NCBI GenBank assembly: GCA_945881915.1 | Contig: CAMCVW010000028.1 | Span: forward strand, 1-44,070 | Reading direction: 5' to 3' | Source of the DNA: Thermoflexus hugenholtzii JAD2 | GTDB taxonomy: Bacteria > Chloroflexota > Chloroflexia > Chloroflexales > Roseiflexaceae | Length of the DNA: 44,070 bases | Shown: positions 8,748 through 17,716 of the stretch, piece after piece | Layout: every line of letters starts with the position of its first letter | Numbering within the stretch: position 1 is the stretch's first letter | Position numbers and translations under genes: made by a program | Notes under the pieces: generated by a model | The model's database searches: none | What the model saw: the letters and a program-made list of their open reading frames with translations, nothing else | Told to the model about the DNA's origin: nothing

Positions 8748-9323
8748 ATGAGTGAGCGCATTACCAGTCCCGTCCAACTCCGCGAGTCCATGGTGGCCCA
8801 CCTCTTGTTTGCAGACCCACGTGCCAGCATCATCTGGTTGATAGTCCGCATATGGGTCGGCTATCAGTGGCTCGAGTCGGGATGGGGTAAAATCACCAAT
8901 CACGCAGGGGTGTGGGTCGGTGCCAAGGCCGGCGTGGCGATTACGGGGTTCGTCCAGGGCGCGATCGAAAAAGCGACCGGCGAACACCCTGCCGTCCAGC
9001 AGTGGTATGCCGATTTTCTGACGACTGCTGTGCTGCCCAACGCATCGTTGTTTGGCTATCTGGTGGCCTTCGGCGAAGTCGCTGTCGGGCTCGGCCTCAT
9101 CCTGGGTCTACTGACCGGTATTGCTGCGTTCTTCGGCGTGGTGATGAACACCAATTTCCTGCTCGCAGGCACGGTCAGCATCAACCCGATGTTGCTCATT
9201 CCCAGTATCTTTATCATCTTGGCCTGGCGCAACGCCGGCTGGCTCGGGCTCGACCGTTTTGCGTTGCCGCTGGTGGGTACCCCGTGGCAGACCGGCGCCG
9301 TATTTGATCACACCAAAAAGTAA
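8748..9323 (+). CDS. DoxX/DoxD-family membrane protein
   Basis: Starting at 8748, where AGAAGGAG lies 8-9 bases upstream, the product has 191 residues. It has about four membrane helices and the pattern WLIVRIWVGYQWLESGWGK near residue 30, which is typical of DoxX/DoxD proteins. A conserved acidic/glycine segment, LVAFGEVAVGLGLILGLLTG, supports the call. Relatives include the thiosulfate:quinone oxidoreductase subunit DoxD and many DoxX proteins of unknown role. There is no DoxA partner next to it, so an enzymatic role is not supported. It is a single-gene unit with its own promoter (8444) and terminator (9335). Confidence 0.85.
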   Translation: MSERITSPVQLRESMVAHLLFADPRASIIWLIVRIWVGYQWLESGWGKITNHAGVWVGAKAGVAITGFVQGAIEKATGEHPAVQQWYADFLTTAVLPNASLFGYLVAFGEVAVGLGLILGLLTGIAAFFGVVMNTNFLLAGTVSINPMLLIPSIFIILAWRNAGWLGLDRFALPLVGTPWQTGAVFDHTKK

Positions 9324-9334
9324 TCTCATGTGCC

Positions 9335-9368
9335 AAACCCCCGCTGTCAGCGACAGCGGGGGTTTTCT
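9335..9368. terminator. Terminator between the DoxX-like gene and the flavoprotein gene
   Basis: A perfect 14-bp inverted repeat (AAACCCCCGCTGTC / GACAGCGGGGGTTT, 9335-9348 and 9352-9365) with a 3-base loop is followed by TTTT on the plus strand. On the minus strand the stem ends in TTT as well, so it may also end the convergent flavoprotein transcript. Confidence 0.9.
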
Positions 9369-9443
9369 CATACCAATCCAGATACCCATCGACACGCAAT
9401 CACGACACGCTGACATATGCGGTAGCTGTACCACCAGGCACAA

Positions 9444-10568
9444 TCAAGCCAACAGCGTATCGACCAAGACGCGTCCGATGGCATCACTGCTCTTGGCCAA
9501 CGAGCCATTGCACCCCACCATAGTGGCCACGCGCTCATGCACCTTGGTGACCTCGGGGACACCGCTGGGGGTGCGCGTGATGATGCACGGCATCGATTGG
9601 AAGCTCAGCCAGTCGATCCCACCAAACAACGACCGTATCAAAGCAATATGTGCGTGGTGCGTCGTCGTCTGATCACCCGACACAACCCAATGGCGGATCT
9701 GCTCTGGGGATTCCAAAAAGACATCGTGGATGCTATTGCTCCCCAGTTTGAGATACCACTTGCCGTCGGGGTAGAGCACTGGTGGCGTCAAATACGCATC
9801 CGAAATGACGCTGGATGCGCAATCGACCATCATGCTGGGCATGCCGAGCATCGCTTCGACGTGCGCCGACGATACCTCTGCCAGGGTCACGGTTTCGCTC
9901 TTGACGGTGTGGGTAATCGGCGCTGGCAAGAGTCCGCTCAGACCACTATAGGCTCCAGCGGCGACTATCGCCTGCGCTGCCTGGTAGCTGTGCCCATCGG
10001 CAGTTTGTACGGTAACGCCATCGCCGCTCACAGAGAGCTGCGTGACGATGTCACGGTTGAGTTGTGCGCCGTATTGCACTGCCAACATCAAGTGCGCCGC
10101 GACCATGCGCCGTGGATTGATAATGCCAGACGGCGGTGCGTCATACACACCCGCATAGGGCAAATCTGCTGCCAACATCGGGAAGCGCTGGGTCAGTTCA
10201 GTAGGCGCGTAGTCTTGGTAGGTAAAGCCCAATGCAGCTTCGAGCTCGGAACGGATACGGGTATAGCTGAACGAATCCATATTGGTGCTCAAGCTGAGGG
10301 TGCCGCAGGGTGTATAAAACGAAATGCCACTGCGCTGTTCGATTTCGCGGTAGCGTTGGATGGATTCGTTTGCCCACAATGCCAGCGGAACATTCCGCGC
10401 GGAGCGGTGGGTCAATCGGCCCTGGTCGTAGTGACTGCTCCAAACGCGATGGGTGGCCCGCGGCGCTTCGCTCGGTCCAATCACGCGAACGTGCATGCCG
10501 CGCTTGCTGGCATGATGTGCGGCGGCCGAACCGATCGGTCCTGCTCCAATGACGATGACGTCGTCCAT
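9444..10568 (-). CDS. FAD-dependent oxidoreductase, monomeric sarcosine oxidase / N-methyltryptophan oxidase-like
   Basis: The 374-residue length is typical for monomeric sarcosine oxidases of the DAO family. The N-terminus carries the dinucleotide-binding motif VIGAGPIGSAAAHHASKRG. Near the C-terminus a CIITRTPSGVPEV segment (Cys about 328) aligns with the CxYTxTPD pattern, where the family attaches FAD covalently to the cysteine; the tyrosine is replaced. A second family feature, NGSLAKSSDAIGRVLVD, follows. The enzyme would oxidatively demethylate or deaminate a secondary or primary amine in the cytoplasm, but the substrate is unknown. A -10 box and a 16-bp palindrome lie just upstream (10605-10625), suggesting repression by a dimeric regulator. 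No partner genes are adjacent. Confidence 0.85.
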   Translation of the reverse strand: MDDVIVIGAGPIGSAAAHHASKRGMHVRVIGPSEAPRATHRVWSSHYDQGRLTHRSARNVPLALWANESIQRYREIEQRSGISFYTPCGTLSLSTNMDSFSYTRIRSELEAALGFTYQDYAPTELTQRFPMLAADLPYAGVYDAPPSGIINPRRMVAAHLMLAVQYGAQLNRDIVTQLSVSGDGVTVQTADGHSYQAAQAIVAAGAYSGLSGLLPAPITHTVKSETVTLAEVSSAHVEAMLGMPSMMVDCASSVISDAYLTPPVLYPDGKWYLKLGSNSIHDVFLESPEQIRHWVVSGDQTTTHHAHIALIRSLFGGIDWLSFQSMPCIITRTPSGVPEVTKVHERVATMVGCNGSLAKSSDAIGRVLVDTLLA

Positions 10569-10607
10569 GTGTCGCTACTCCGTACGTACCGATTGAGTCA
10601 TTCCATT

Positions 10608-10625
10608 ATTATACCGATTGGTATA
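10608..10625 (-). promoter_or_regulatory. -10 box overlapped by a palindromic operator candidate
   Basis: TATACC GATT GGTATA (10610-10625) is a perfect inverted repeat with 6-bp arms. On the minus strand it overlaps TATAAT (complement of 10608-10613), about 40 bp before the flavoprotein start. The geometry suits a TetR-type or similar dimeric repressor. No -35 of good quality was found. Confidence 0.45.
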
Positions 10626-10764
10626 CTACGCAAAACCTGCACAACTCGAACGTCTTTTGTTTGCAAGACTGCCGAAATCAGAGGATTCCAAGTGTGCGCT
10701 CGGACCCGTCGTGCGCCATTACCGTAACGAAAAATACACACCGAGGCAGTTTTGAAGTGGTTTA

Positions 10765-10799
10765 TGTTACAATAGCATGACGTGGTGCAAGGGCACTAC
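10765..10799 (+). promoter_or_regulatory. Extended -10 promoter and inverted repeat before hrcA
   Basis: TG-T-TACAAT (10765-10773) is an extended -10 element. Just after it lies GTGGTGC AAGG GCACTAC (10782-10799), an inverted repeat with six of seven pairs matching, placed over the expected transcription start. It does not match the usual CIRCE operator (TTAGCACTC-N9-GAGTGCTAA), which I did not find between 10569 and 10837. Confidence 0.45.
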
Positions 10800-10837
10800 G
10801 CTGTTTGGTGCGAACCAGCCAGGTATCGGGAGACGCC

Positions 10838-11896
10838 ATGTTTGCAGAGATGACCGAGCGCCGCCGGCACATTCTCAAACTGGTCATACACGAATTCGTC
10901 GAATCATCTGCTCCGGTAGCATCCGAGCATTTGGTACGGCGGTACGGCATGACCGTGTCATCAGCGACGATACGCAACGAACTTTCGGCTCTCGAAGACC
11001 TCGGCTTTTTGACGCACTTTCATACGTCAGCGGGGCGCGTTCCGACGGATGCCGGGTATCGTTTTTTTGTGGAAAATCTGATGGACCGGCCCACGCTGGC
11101 GACGCACGAAGAACACGCGATACGCCAACAGTTTTTGACTGCACATACGACCCTCGATCAATGGATTCACATGGCTGGTGCGGTGATGGCGCGGACCGCC
11201 CAAAATGTTTCGGTCGTGATGCCGCCGCGCGGACCCGTGGTGCGACTGCGCAATGTCCATCTTGTACCCATTCACGATGCGGTCATTCTCGCGGTGATGG
11301 TACTCAACGACGGCATGGTACGCCAACAGACGTTTGTCACAGAACACGCGCAGACCATCGACGAGCTGCAGCACGTCGCCAATATGATGAATGCCCATTG
11401 CCACGATGCCTCTGTCGGCCAAATCCGTGAACGGATGGATGGCTTCAGCGATGGGAACGTAGGAGTTCTGCGGCAAGTAGTCGATCTGGTCTGTGCGACA
11501 TTGCGCCTGTATGATGATGCATTGTCGATAGATATGCGCTCCGACGGTCTGCTCGAGATGTTCAATCAGCCCGAGTTTGCCCACACCGATCGCGTCCGAC
11601 ACATGCTCGAGTTGGTCCAGACGAGCACCGCGTTGGCCCCGCTCATCCCACAAGTCACCCAGAGTGATGGGGTACAGGTGTTTATCGGGGCAGAGTCGCA
11701 ACAACCCGATCTGCGTGAAGTCAGCATGGTGCTTGCCCGCTATGGAATGGACAACGAGATGGTCGGTGTCCTCGGTGTGGTGGGCCCGACGCGGATGCCC
11801 TATGCACGCGCTATTGCCACCGTTCGCTACATCGCAGGTGTGATGAGTGATTTGGTATATGAATTGCACGGAGAGACCCGTACGGACCGTGAATGA
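10838..11896 (+). CDS. hrcA: Heat-inducible transcription repressor HrcA
   Basis: The 352-residue protein begins with the conserved N-terminal winged helix (TERRRHILKLVIHEFVES, then SSATIRNELSALEDLGFL, then HTSAGRVPTDAGYRFFV). These are signature blocks of HrcA. The C-terminal GAF-like part includes a VFIGAE block. HrcA represses groE and dnaK operons and is activated by GroEL. The start at 10838 is supported by GGGAGA about 5 bases upstream; an earlier in-frame ATG at 10805 lacks one. It is first in the operon hrcA-grpE-dnaK-dnaJ, so it should regulate itself. Confidence 0.95.
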   Translation: MFAEMTERRRHILKLVIHEFVESSAPVASEHLVRRYGMTVSSATIRNELSALEDLGFLTHFHTSAGRVPTDAGYRFFVENLMDRPTLATHEEHAIRQQFLTAHTTLDQWIHMAGAVMARTAQNVSVVMPPRGPVVRLRNVHLVPIHDAVILAVMVLNDGMVRQQTFVTEHAQTIDELQHVANMMNAHCHDASVGQIRERMDGFSDGNVGVLRQVVDLVCATLRLYDDALSIDMRSDGLLEMFNQPEFAHTDRVRHMLELVQTSTALAPLIPQVTQSDGVQVFIGAESQQPDLREVSMVLARYGMDNEMVGVLGVVGPTRMPYARAIATVRYIAGVMSDLVYELHGETRTDRE

Positions 11897-11924
11897 CACC
11901 CTGGTTCATCAAATGGAGAACGAC

Positions 11925-12449
11925 ATGACGACGAACGACACCCCCGAACAGCAGCCTGAAACACCCGCAGAGACTCCTGCGGCGAACAATATGCAGGCGC
12001 GCATCGACGCCCTCGAAAAGGAAGTCGCTGAGCATAAGGATGCATATCTGCGTGCAACTGCAGATTACAAAAACCTCAAACGCCGCTATGATGCAGAGCG
12101 CATCGAGCTCATTTCACGCGCGGGGGCAGCCTTGTTGCTCAAACTCATCCCCGTCGTGGATGACATCGAACGGGCAGTCGCCAGCGTCACACCAGACGTC
12201 GAAGGTACGCTCTGGTACAAGGGTTTTCGCCTGATTCCGCAGAAGTTTCAGAGCCTCCTCGACAGTGAAGGGGTAACCCTGGTCGCGTCGGTCGGGCAGC
12301 CCTTTGACCCTAATCTGCACGAGGCGATTGCCTACGAGCCATGTGCCGCCGAGGTGGACGGTCAGGTCGTGGCAGAGTTGCAGCGTGGCTACCTGCTGCG
12401 AGACAAAATACTGCGCCCTGCGATGGTCAAAGTTGGTCAAAAAGCATAA
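11925..12449 (+). CDS. grpE: Nucleotide exchange factor GrpE
   Basis: The product has 174 residues from 11925, where GGAG precedes the ATG at good spacing. A disordered Pro/Thr/Glu-rich N-terminus leads into a long coiled coil ([20 protein letters not shown]) and the family block ADYKNLKRR. The C-terminal beta domain contains [10 protein letters not shown] and [19 protein letters not shown], the GrpE signature. It releases ADP from DnaK. It sits between hrcA and dnaK, 28 bp after hrcA. Confidence 0.95.
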   Translation: MTTNDTPEQQPETPAETPAANNMQARIDALEKEVAEHKDAYLRATADYKNLKRRYDAERIELISRAGAALLLKLIPVVDDIERAVASVTPDVEGTLWYKGFRLIPQKFQSLLDSEGVTLVASVGQPFDPNLHEAIAYEPCAAEVDGQVVAELQRGYLLRDKILRPAMVKVGQKA

Positions 12450-12508
12450 TTGCGAACGGCGTTCGCGGGATGCGCACGCGTGTAATACAGAGGTACGGCG
12501 AGGAATGC

Positions 12509-14410
12509 ATGGCGAAAGTAATCGGAATTGATCTCGGCACCACAAATTCAGTCATGGCGGTAATGGAAGGCGGAGAGCCGACGATTATCCCCAATGCGGA
12601 AGGATTGCGCGTCACCCCGTCAGTCGTTGCGTTCAGCAAATCTGGCGAACGATTAGTCGGCCAGGTCGCCAAGCGGCAGGCTGTGGTGAATCCCGAGCAG
12701 ACGGTTTTTTCGGCAAAACGCTTCCTCGGACGCAAGTACAGCGAATCAGATGTGCAAGCCGACAGCACGATGGTGCCGTACCATCTGGTGAGTGCCGACA
12801 ACGGTGATGTCAATATCACCCTGATTGGCCGGAATTACGCCGTGCCGGAGATTTCTGCTATGGTTCTGCAGAAGCTCAAACTCGATGCAGAAGCGTTCCT
12901 CGGTGAACCGGTCACGCAAGCCGTCATCACGGTGCCCGCGTACTTCAATGATGCCCAACGCCAGGCGACCAAAGACGCTGGCCGGATCGCAGGCCTCGAT
13001 GTGCTGCGCATTATCAATGAGCCGACTGCATCTGCATTGGCGTATGGCCTCGACAACAAAATAACCAGTCAAACGATAGTGGTCTACGACCTCGGCGGTG
13101 GAACCTTCGACGTGTCGATTCTCGAGCTGAACGACAACATGTTCGAGGTTTTGTCGACCAATGGCGATACCCACCTCGGTGGGGATGACTTCGACGAACG
13201 CATCGTGCATCATCTGCTCGAAATCTTCAAAAAAGAAACAGACATCGACCTGCGCAATGACCGGACTGCGCTCCAGCGTATGCGCGAAGCAGCCGAAAAA
13301 GCCAAGATGGAACTATCGTCGGTCCTCAAAAGCGAAATAAATCTGCCCTTCATCGCGTCCGACGATGCTGGTCCACGCCATTTGACCGTGGACCTGACCC
13401 GTGCAAAACTCGAATCGTTGACCCGTGACTTGATCGAGCGATCACTCGCACCGGTCCGTCAAGCCCTCGAGGACGCTCAGCTCAAACCGAGCGACATCGA
13501 AGAAGTCGTCTTGGTTGGAGGGCAGACACGCATGCCCGCCATTCAAGCGGCAGTCAAGAAGTTTTTCAAAAAAGAGCCACACAAAGGCATCAATCCTGAC
13601 GAAGTCGTCGCCATCGGCGCTGCCATTCAAGCCGGGGTGTTGTCGGGCGAGGTAGAACATGTCTTGTTGCTGGATGTGACCCCACTGACACTGGGGATCG
13701 AAACCTCTGGTGGCGTGATGACGCCGTTGATTCCCCGCAACACCACGGTACCCACCCTCAAAAGCCAAGTCTTTTCGACCGCGCAAGACAATCAGCCCGC
13801 CGTCGAGGTCCATGTGCTCCAGGGTGAACGAGCCGAGGCGATCAATAACAAACTCCTCGGGAACTTCATTTTGGACGGAATCCCGGCTGCCAAGCGCGGC
13901 ACCCCCAAAATCGAAGTGACATTCGACATCGATGCAGACGGCATTTTGGACGTCCGCGCACGCGATCTCAACACCGATCGCGAGCAACACATCACCATCA
14001 CTGCTTCGTCGGGTTTGAGCCAATCGGAAATCGACGCACGCGTGATAGAAGCTGCAAAATTTGCAGAATCTGATCGTCGCAAACGCGACTTGGTGGCACT
14101 CCAGAATCGTATCGAAACGCTGGTCTACAACGCCCAAAACATCATCGACGACGATGAATCCGTATCCGATGCGCGGAAGCAAATCCTGACTGAGGCAATC
14201 GCTGCAGTCAATACCGCCTGGGAAAGTACCGATCCGCAGGTCATCAGTGATGCAATTGCAGACATCACGATTGTGTTGCACGACGTGCAAAACAAGCACC
14301 GGACCGAATCTGTGGGAATCACCGATGAGCTCGATCAACTCGATCCCCATAAATCCCTTGCACCTGCGCAGCTCCTAAGTGGCCTTTTGGACCGATTGCG
14401 CTCGCGGTGA
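12509..14410 (+). CDS. dnaK: Chaperone DnaK (Hsp70)
   Basis: The 633-residue Hsp70 starts at 12509 ([19 protein letters not shown]), with GAGGAA just before it. Phosphate-binding signatures are present: [23 protein letters not shown] and [14 protein letters not shown]. So are the linker [14 protein letters not shown] and the substrate-binding domain. The nucleotide-binding domain is about 1-385, the peptide-binding domain 390-505, and the helical lid follows. The extreme C-terminus ([13 protein letters not shown]) is hydrophobic and basic, unlike the acidic tail usual in bacterial DnaK. It works with the flanking GrpE and DnaJ in cytoplasmic protein folding. Confidence 0.97.
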   Translation: MAKVIGIDLGTTNSVMAVMEGGEPTIIPNAEGLRVTPSVVAFSKSGERLVGQVAKRQAVVNPEQTVFSAKRFLGRKYSESDVQADSTMVPYHLVSADNGDVNITLIGRNYAVPEISAMVLQKLKLDAEAFLGEPVTQAVITVPAYFNDAQRQATKDAGRIAGLDVLRIINEPTASALAYGLDNKITSQTIVVYDLGGGTFDVSILELNDNMFEVLSTNGDTHLGGDDFDERIVHHLLEIFKKETDIDLRNDRTALQRMREAAEKAKMELSSVLKSEINLPFIASDDAGPRHLTVDLTRAKLESLTRDLIERSLAPVRQALEDAQLKPSDIEEVVLVGGQTRMPAIQAAVKKFFKKEPHKGINPDEVVAIGAAIQAGVLSGEVEHVLLLDVTPLTLGIETSGGVMTPLIPRNTTVPTLKSQVFSTAQDNQPAVEVHVLQGERAEAINNKLLGNFILDGIPAAKRGTPKIEVTFDIDADGILDVRARDLNTDREQHITITASSGLSQSEIDARVIEAAKFAESDRRKRDLVALQNRIETLVYNAQNIIDDDESVSDARKQILTEAIAAVNTAWESTDPQVISDAIADITIVLHDVQNKHRTESVGITDELDQLDPHKSLAPAQLLSGLLDRLRSR

Positions 14411-14447
14411 GTGCGCGCAAGTCACATACGCCTGGTAGGAAGACGAG

Positions 14448-15596
14448 ATGACGAATAAACGTGACTTTTATGAAGTACTTGGTGTGCCACGCGATGCGTC
14501 AGCGGATGATATCCGCAAGGCATATCGAGGATTGGCACGCAAATACCATCCCGATGTGAACCGCGAGCCGGATGCTGAATCCACGTTCAAAGATATCAAC
14601 GAAGCGAACTCGGTCCTTTCTGACCCCGAGAAGCGAGCCGTCTATGATCGCTTTGGTCACAACGGCCCACAAATGGGCGGCGGCGGTGATCCATTTGGTG
14701 GGGAGGATCCTTTTTCGGCGATATTCGAGTCCTTCTTTGGTGGTGCAGGAGGCGGCCGCGGGCAGCGCGGTCCCAAATCCGGTGCAGACCTCAAATACGT
14801 CCTCAAGCTTTCGTTCGAAGAAGCAGTTTTTGGTTGCGAAAAAACCATTGAATATCGCCGCCAAGAAACCTGCTCACCGTGTAAAGGAAGTGGCGCGCAA
14901 GAAGGTACCGAGCCCACCCGATGCACCCGGTGTAGTGGCACCGGCGAGGTTCGTCAACGCTCGCCGATATTCAACATGGTCACCGTCATGGCGTGTGAAG
15001 CGTGCCGCGGCGAAGGGGTGGTGATTGCCATTCCCTGTCGTGAGTGTCGTGGTGATGGGCGGGTTCGCACACTCCATAGTCTCAACCTCAAAATTCCAGC
15101 CGGAATCGACAGTCAATCACAGTTGCGCATGACCGGTGAAGGCGAAATAGGCCCCCGCGGTGGTACATTCGGGAATTTGTATGTGGTATTTGAAATCCAG
15201 CCGCATGCTTTTTTCCGACGCCAAGAAAACGACGTTGTCTACGAGATGTCGGTCAATGTCGCCCAAGCAGCCTTGGGAGCGACGATGACCATTCCCACGC
15301 TCGAGGGCACCGAGCAGCTCAAAGTCTCACCCGGTATGCAGTCTGGCACGACATTCCGATTACGGGGTAAAGGCGTGCCGATGTTGCGTTCGAGTGGGCG
15401 CGGCGATCAGATTGTGATTGCCAAAGTCGTTATTCCCGAAAAGCTCTCTGAAGAACAGCGCGTGCTTTTTTCGGCGTTGGCTCATACATTCTCACCCTCG
15501 ACCGGCGCCGATGCGGGGAACGCAGGTCACAGTAGCGGGACACACCCGCATGACGAGGGTATCTTAGACCGCATCAAGAGTGCCTTAGGCTTATAA
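14448..15596 (+). CDS. dnaJ: Chaperone DnaJ (Hsp40, type I)
   Basis: The 382-residue protein has a J domain (1-70) with the catalytic HPD motif (KYHPDVN) and a Gly/Phe-rich linker (about 72-105). Four zinc-binding CxxCxGxG repeats follow ([32 protein letters not shown]; about 145-210), then the two C-terminal substrate domains. A His/Ser-rich insertion occurs near 355-370. It delivers clients to DnaK and stimulates its ATPase. It follows dnaK by 37 bp, and its stop is one base before the rlmB start. Confidence 0.97.
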   Translation: MTNKRDFYEVLGVPRDASADDIRKAYRGLARKYHPDVNREPDAESTFKDINEANSVLSDPEKRAVYDRFGHNGPQMGGGGDPFGGEDPFSAIFESFFGGAGGGRGQRGPKSGADLKYVLKLSFEEAVFGCEKTIEYRRQETCSPCKGSGAQEGTEPTRCTRCSGTGEVRQRSPIFNMVTVMACEACRGEGVVIAIPCRECRGDGRVRTLHSLNLKIPAGIDSQSQLRMTGEGEIGPRGGTFGNLYVVFEIQPHAFFRRQENDVVYEMSVNVAQAALGATMTIPTLEGTEQLKVSPGMQSGTTFRLRGKGVPMLRSSGRGDQIVIAKVVIPEKLSEEQRVLFSALAHTFSPSTGADAGNAGHSSGTHPHDEGILDRIKSALGL

Positions 15597-15597
15597 C

Positions 15598-16347
15598 ATG
15601 ACAGAGCTCATCTACGGGCGGAACGCAGTTCGCGAGGCGTTGCGTGCGCAACGTCGGACGCCGCAACGGCTGCTGGTAGCCAATGGCGCACAGATATCAG
15701 GAACCCTTGCAGACACGGTTGCGTCCGCAAAGCAACAAGACGTCGTCGTCGAAATGGTCGATAAGCGCCTTCTCGAATCCAAATTGCACGGGCTCAACCA
15801 TCAGGGGGTCATCCTCGAGTGCAGTGAGTATCCATACAGTGACCTCGATGATATGCTGGCTCTGGCGAAATCACGCAACGAGATGCCGTTTATTCTGTTG
15901 CTCGATCACCTCCAAGATCCACAAAATCTCGGCACGTTGCTGCGTACTGCCGAAATCGTCGGTATGCACGGGGTCATTATTCCTGGCAGACGTGCCGCCG
16001 AAATCACTCCGGCTGTGGTCAACGCGTCATCAGGTGCTGTCGAACACCTCCACATCACTGTCGTCACCAACCTTGCGCAAAGCATCGAAAAATTGCAGAA
16101 GCAAGGGGTCTGGGTTGTCGGTGTCGAAGATGACGAAAAAGCGCAGTACTATGACCAAACCGACCTGAATATGCCGCTCGCAGTGGTGCTCGGCTCGGAG
16201 GGTGCGGGTATGGCTCGCTTGACCCGTGAACGCTGTGACTTTATGGTCAAACTCCCGATGCACGGGCAGATTCAATCACTCAATGTCGCGGTGGCCGGTT
16301 CGGTCGTGCTCTACCACGCACTGCATGCCCGCACAACGGCCAAATAA
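15598..16347 (+). CDS. rlmB: 23S rRNA 2'-O-ribose methyltransferase RlmB (TrmH/SpoU family)
   Basis: The 249-residue SPOUT enzyme has the N-terminal substrate-binding domain (ELIYGRNAVREALRA) and the three SpoU motifs. These are LDHLQDPQNLGTLLRTAE (motif 1), LAVVLGSEGAGMARLTRERCD (motif 2) and LNVAVAGSVVLYHAL (motif 3), which form the knotted SAM site. RlmB methylates the ribose of G2251 in the 23S P loop. The paralogue TrmH acts on tRNA, but the N-terminal domain and length favour RlmB. It is read through from the chaperone operon. Confidence 0.9.
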   Translation: MTELIYGRNAVREALRAQRRTPQRLLVANGAQISGTLADTVASAKQQDVVVEMVDKRLLESKLHGLNHQGVILECSEYPYSDLDDMLALAKSRNEMPFILLLDHLQDPQNLGTLLRTAEIVGMHGVIIPGRRAAEITPAVVNASSGAVEHLHITVVTNLAQSIEKLQKQGVWVVGVEDDEKAQYYDQTDLNMPLAVVLGSEGAGMARLTRERCDFMVKLPMHGQIQSLNVAVAGSVVLYHALHARTTAK

Positions 16348-16374
16348 CGGAATTTTTGGCTGAAAGGGACGCAC

Positions 16375-16959
16375 ATGACACTGACTACACGTGCACACGC
16401 AATTGTGTTTGAATGGGTGACGTCTGAGGTGTTGCGCAAACACTGCGGCGCCGTCGCGGCTTCGATGGCATACCTCGCGGCCAAGAATGGCCAAGACCAC
16501 GACCTCTGGGAGGCCACCGGCTGGTTACACGACATGGATTACGAACGTCATCCCACCCTTGAAGATGCAGAAAACGCACACCCGTTTGTCGGTGTACGCT
16601 ATCTGCGTGAAAACGGCTGGAGCGAAGGTATCTGTCGCGCCATTCTGTCACACGCGGATTATGCGGGAGTGTCCCGCGATTCGCAGTTGGAGAAAACGCT
16701 GTACGCTGTCGATGAATTGTCGAGCTTCGTCGTTGCCGTGGCGTTAGTTCGCCCCAGCAAAAATATCGCCGACGTCGACCTCGCCGCAGTCAAAAAGAAA
16801 ATGAAGGACAAAGGTTTTGCACGCGCGGTCAATCGTGACGACATCCTCCAAGGTGCTGCAGGCCTTGGGATTGATGTCGATGAGCTCATCGGTGACGTGA
16901 TTGCAGCATTGACGGCACGGGCATCAGGACTGGGTATTGCAGGTGCGCCAGCGACCTAG
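16375..16959 (+). CDS. HD-domain protein (predicted metal-dependent phosphohydrolase)
   Basis: The 194-residue protein carries the HD superfamily ligands: H in RKHCGAVAASM, the HD pair in TGWLHDMDYE, H in AILSHADY and D in YAVDELS. This is the fold of cytoplasmic nucleotide or phosphate-ester hydrolases. No nucleotide-specific motif is visible, so the substrate is unknown. It follows rlmB by 27 bp with an AAGGGA site and is the last gene of the chaperone operon. Its stop overlaps the stop of the convergent SDR gene by four bases, so there is no room for a separate terminator. Confidence 0.85.
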   Translation: MTLTTRAHAIVFEWVTSEVLRKHCGAVAASMAYLAAKNGQDHDLWEATGWLHDMDYERHPTLEDAENAHPFVGVRYLRENGWSEGICRAILSHADYAGVSRDSQLEKTLYAVDELSSFVVAVALVRPSKNIADVDLAAVKKKMKDKGFARAVNRDDILQGAAGLGIDVDELIGDVIAALTARASGLGIAGAPAT

Positions 16960-17699
16960 GCGACTGATCCACCATCCACGGGGAGTGCTGCCCCGGTGAT
17001 AAAACTCGCGGCCGCGCTACACAAAAAGAGCGCGGCCGCTGCTATTTCGCTCGGGTCACCATACCTGCCCATCGGTGTGCCTGCAGTGAGTGCGGCACGA
17101 ACCTGTTCAGGCGGAGCAGATTGTTCGAGGGTCCGAACCATCGCGGTATCTGTCGGGGCGGGACATATTGCATTGACGCGCACGTTGCGTGTCGCCAGCG
17201 CTTTGGCAGCAGATTTGGTGATGCCAATGACCGCGTGTTTACTCGTTGCGTAGCCAATAATCCGAGGGCTGCCAGCTAGACCAGCATTGGAAGCCACGTT
17301 GACGATGGCACCTGCAGTACCATAGGCCACCATGCGGGCAGCGGTGTACTTGGTGCCGAGGAACACGCCACGGGCGTTGACTGCCATGACGCGGTCATAC
17401 GCATCGTCTGGGTAGGTCAGGAAGTCGCAGATGGGACCAGCGATGCCTGCGTTGTTTATCAATGCGTCGATTCTGCCGTAGCGTGCGTGTGTCTGGTCGA
17501 GCCAGTGCCCCCAATCGGAAGCGTTTGCAACATCGCCAGTCAGGCACAGCATGCCAGGTGCGAGCTGCTGCGAAGCCGTCCAGTCCGTCCCAGGAACATC
17601 AATCGCAGCAATTACCCAGCCAGCATCGGAAAACGCGCGAGCACAAGCAGCACCGATTCCTTGGGCCGCCCCCGTGATCAGGACTACTGGGTGTGTCAT
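16956..17699 (-). CDS. Short-chain dehydrogenase/reductase (SDR)
   Basis: The 247-residue classical SDR has the cofactor motif TGAAQGIG, the NNAG structural motif, a YATSK catalytic Tyr-Lys pair and the C-terminal ITGAALPVDGG segment. An Asp after the second strand (AAIDVPG) predicts NAD rather than NADP. It would oxidise or reduce an alcohol or sugar in the cytoplasm. It is third in the operon with the VOC and Gfo/Idh genes, 17 bp after the VOC stop, with GAGGAA before its ATG. Substrate unknown. Confidence 0.88.
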   Translation of the reverse strand: MTHPVVLITGAAQGIGAACARAFSDAGWVIAAIDVPGTDWTASQQLAPGMLCLTGDVANASDWGHWLDQTHARYGRIDALINNAGIAGPICDFLTYPDDAYDRVMAVNARGVFLGTKYTAARMVAYGTAGAIVNVASNAGLAGSPRIIGYATSKHAVIGITKSAAKALATRNVRVNAICPAPTDTAMVRTLEQSAPPEQVRAALTAGTPMGRYGDPSEIAAAALFLCSAAASFITGAALPVDGGSVA

Positions 17700-17716
17700 T
17701 GGTTATTCCTCACGAT

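Noticed and set aside
9537-10727. A 396-codon plus-strand open frame
   Set aside because: It lies antisense to the flavoprotein gene, has no domain content and no ribosome site; the minus-strand product is a clear DAO-family enzyme.
13442-14350. A 302-codon minus-strand open frame
   Set aside because: It is antisense to dnaK and a by-product of its codon usage.
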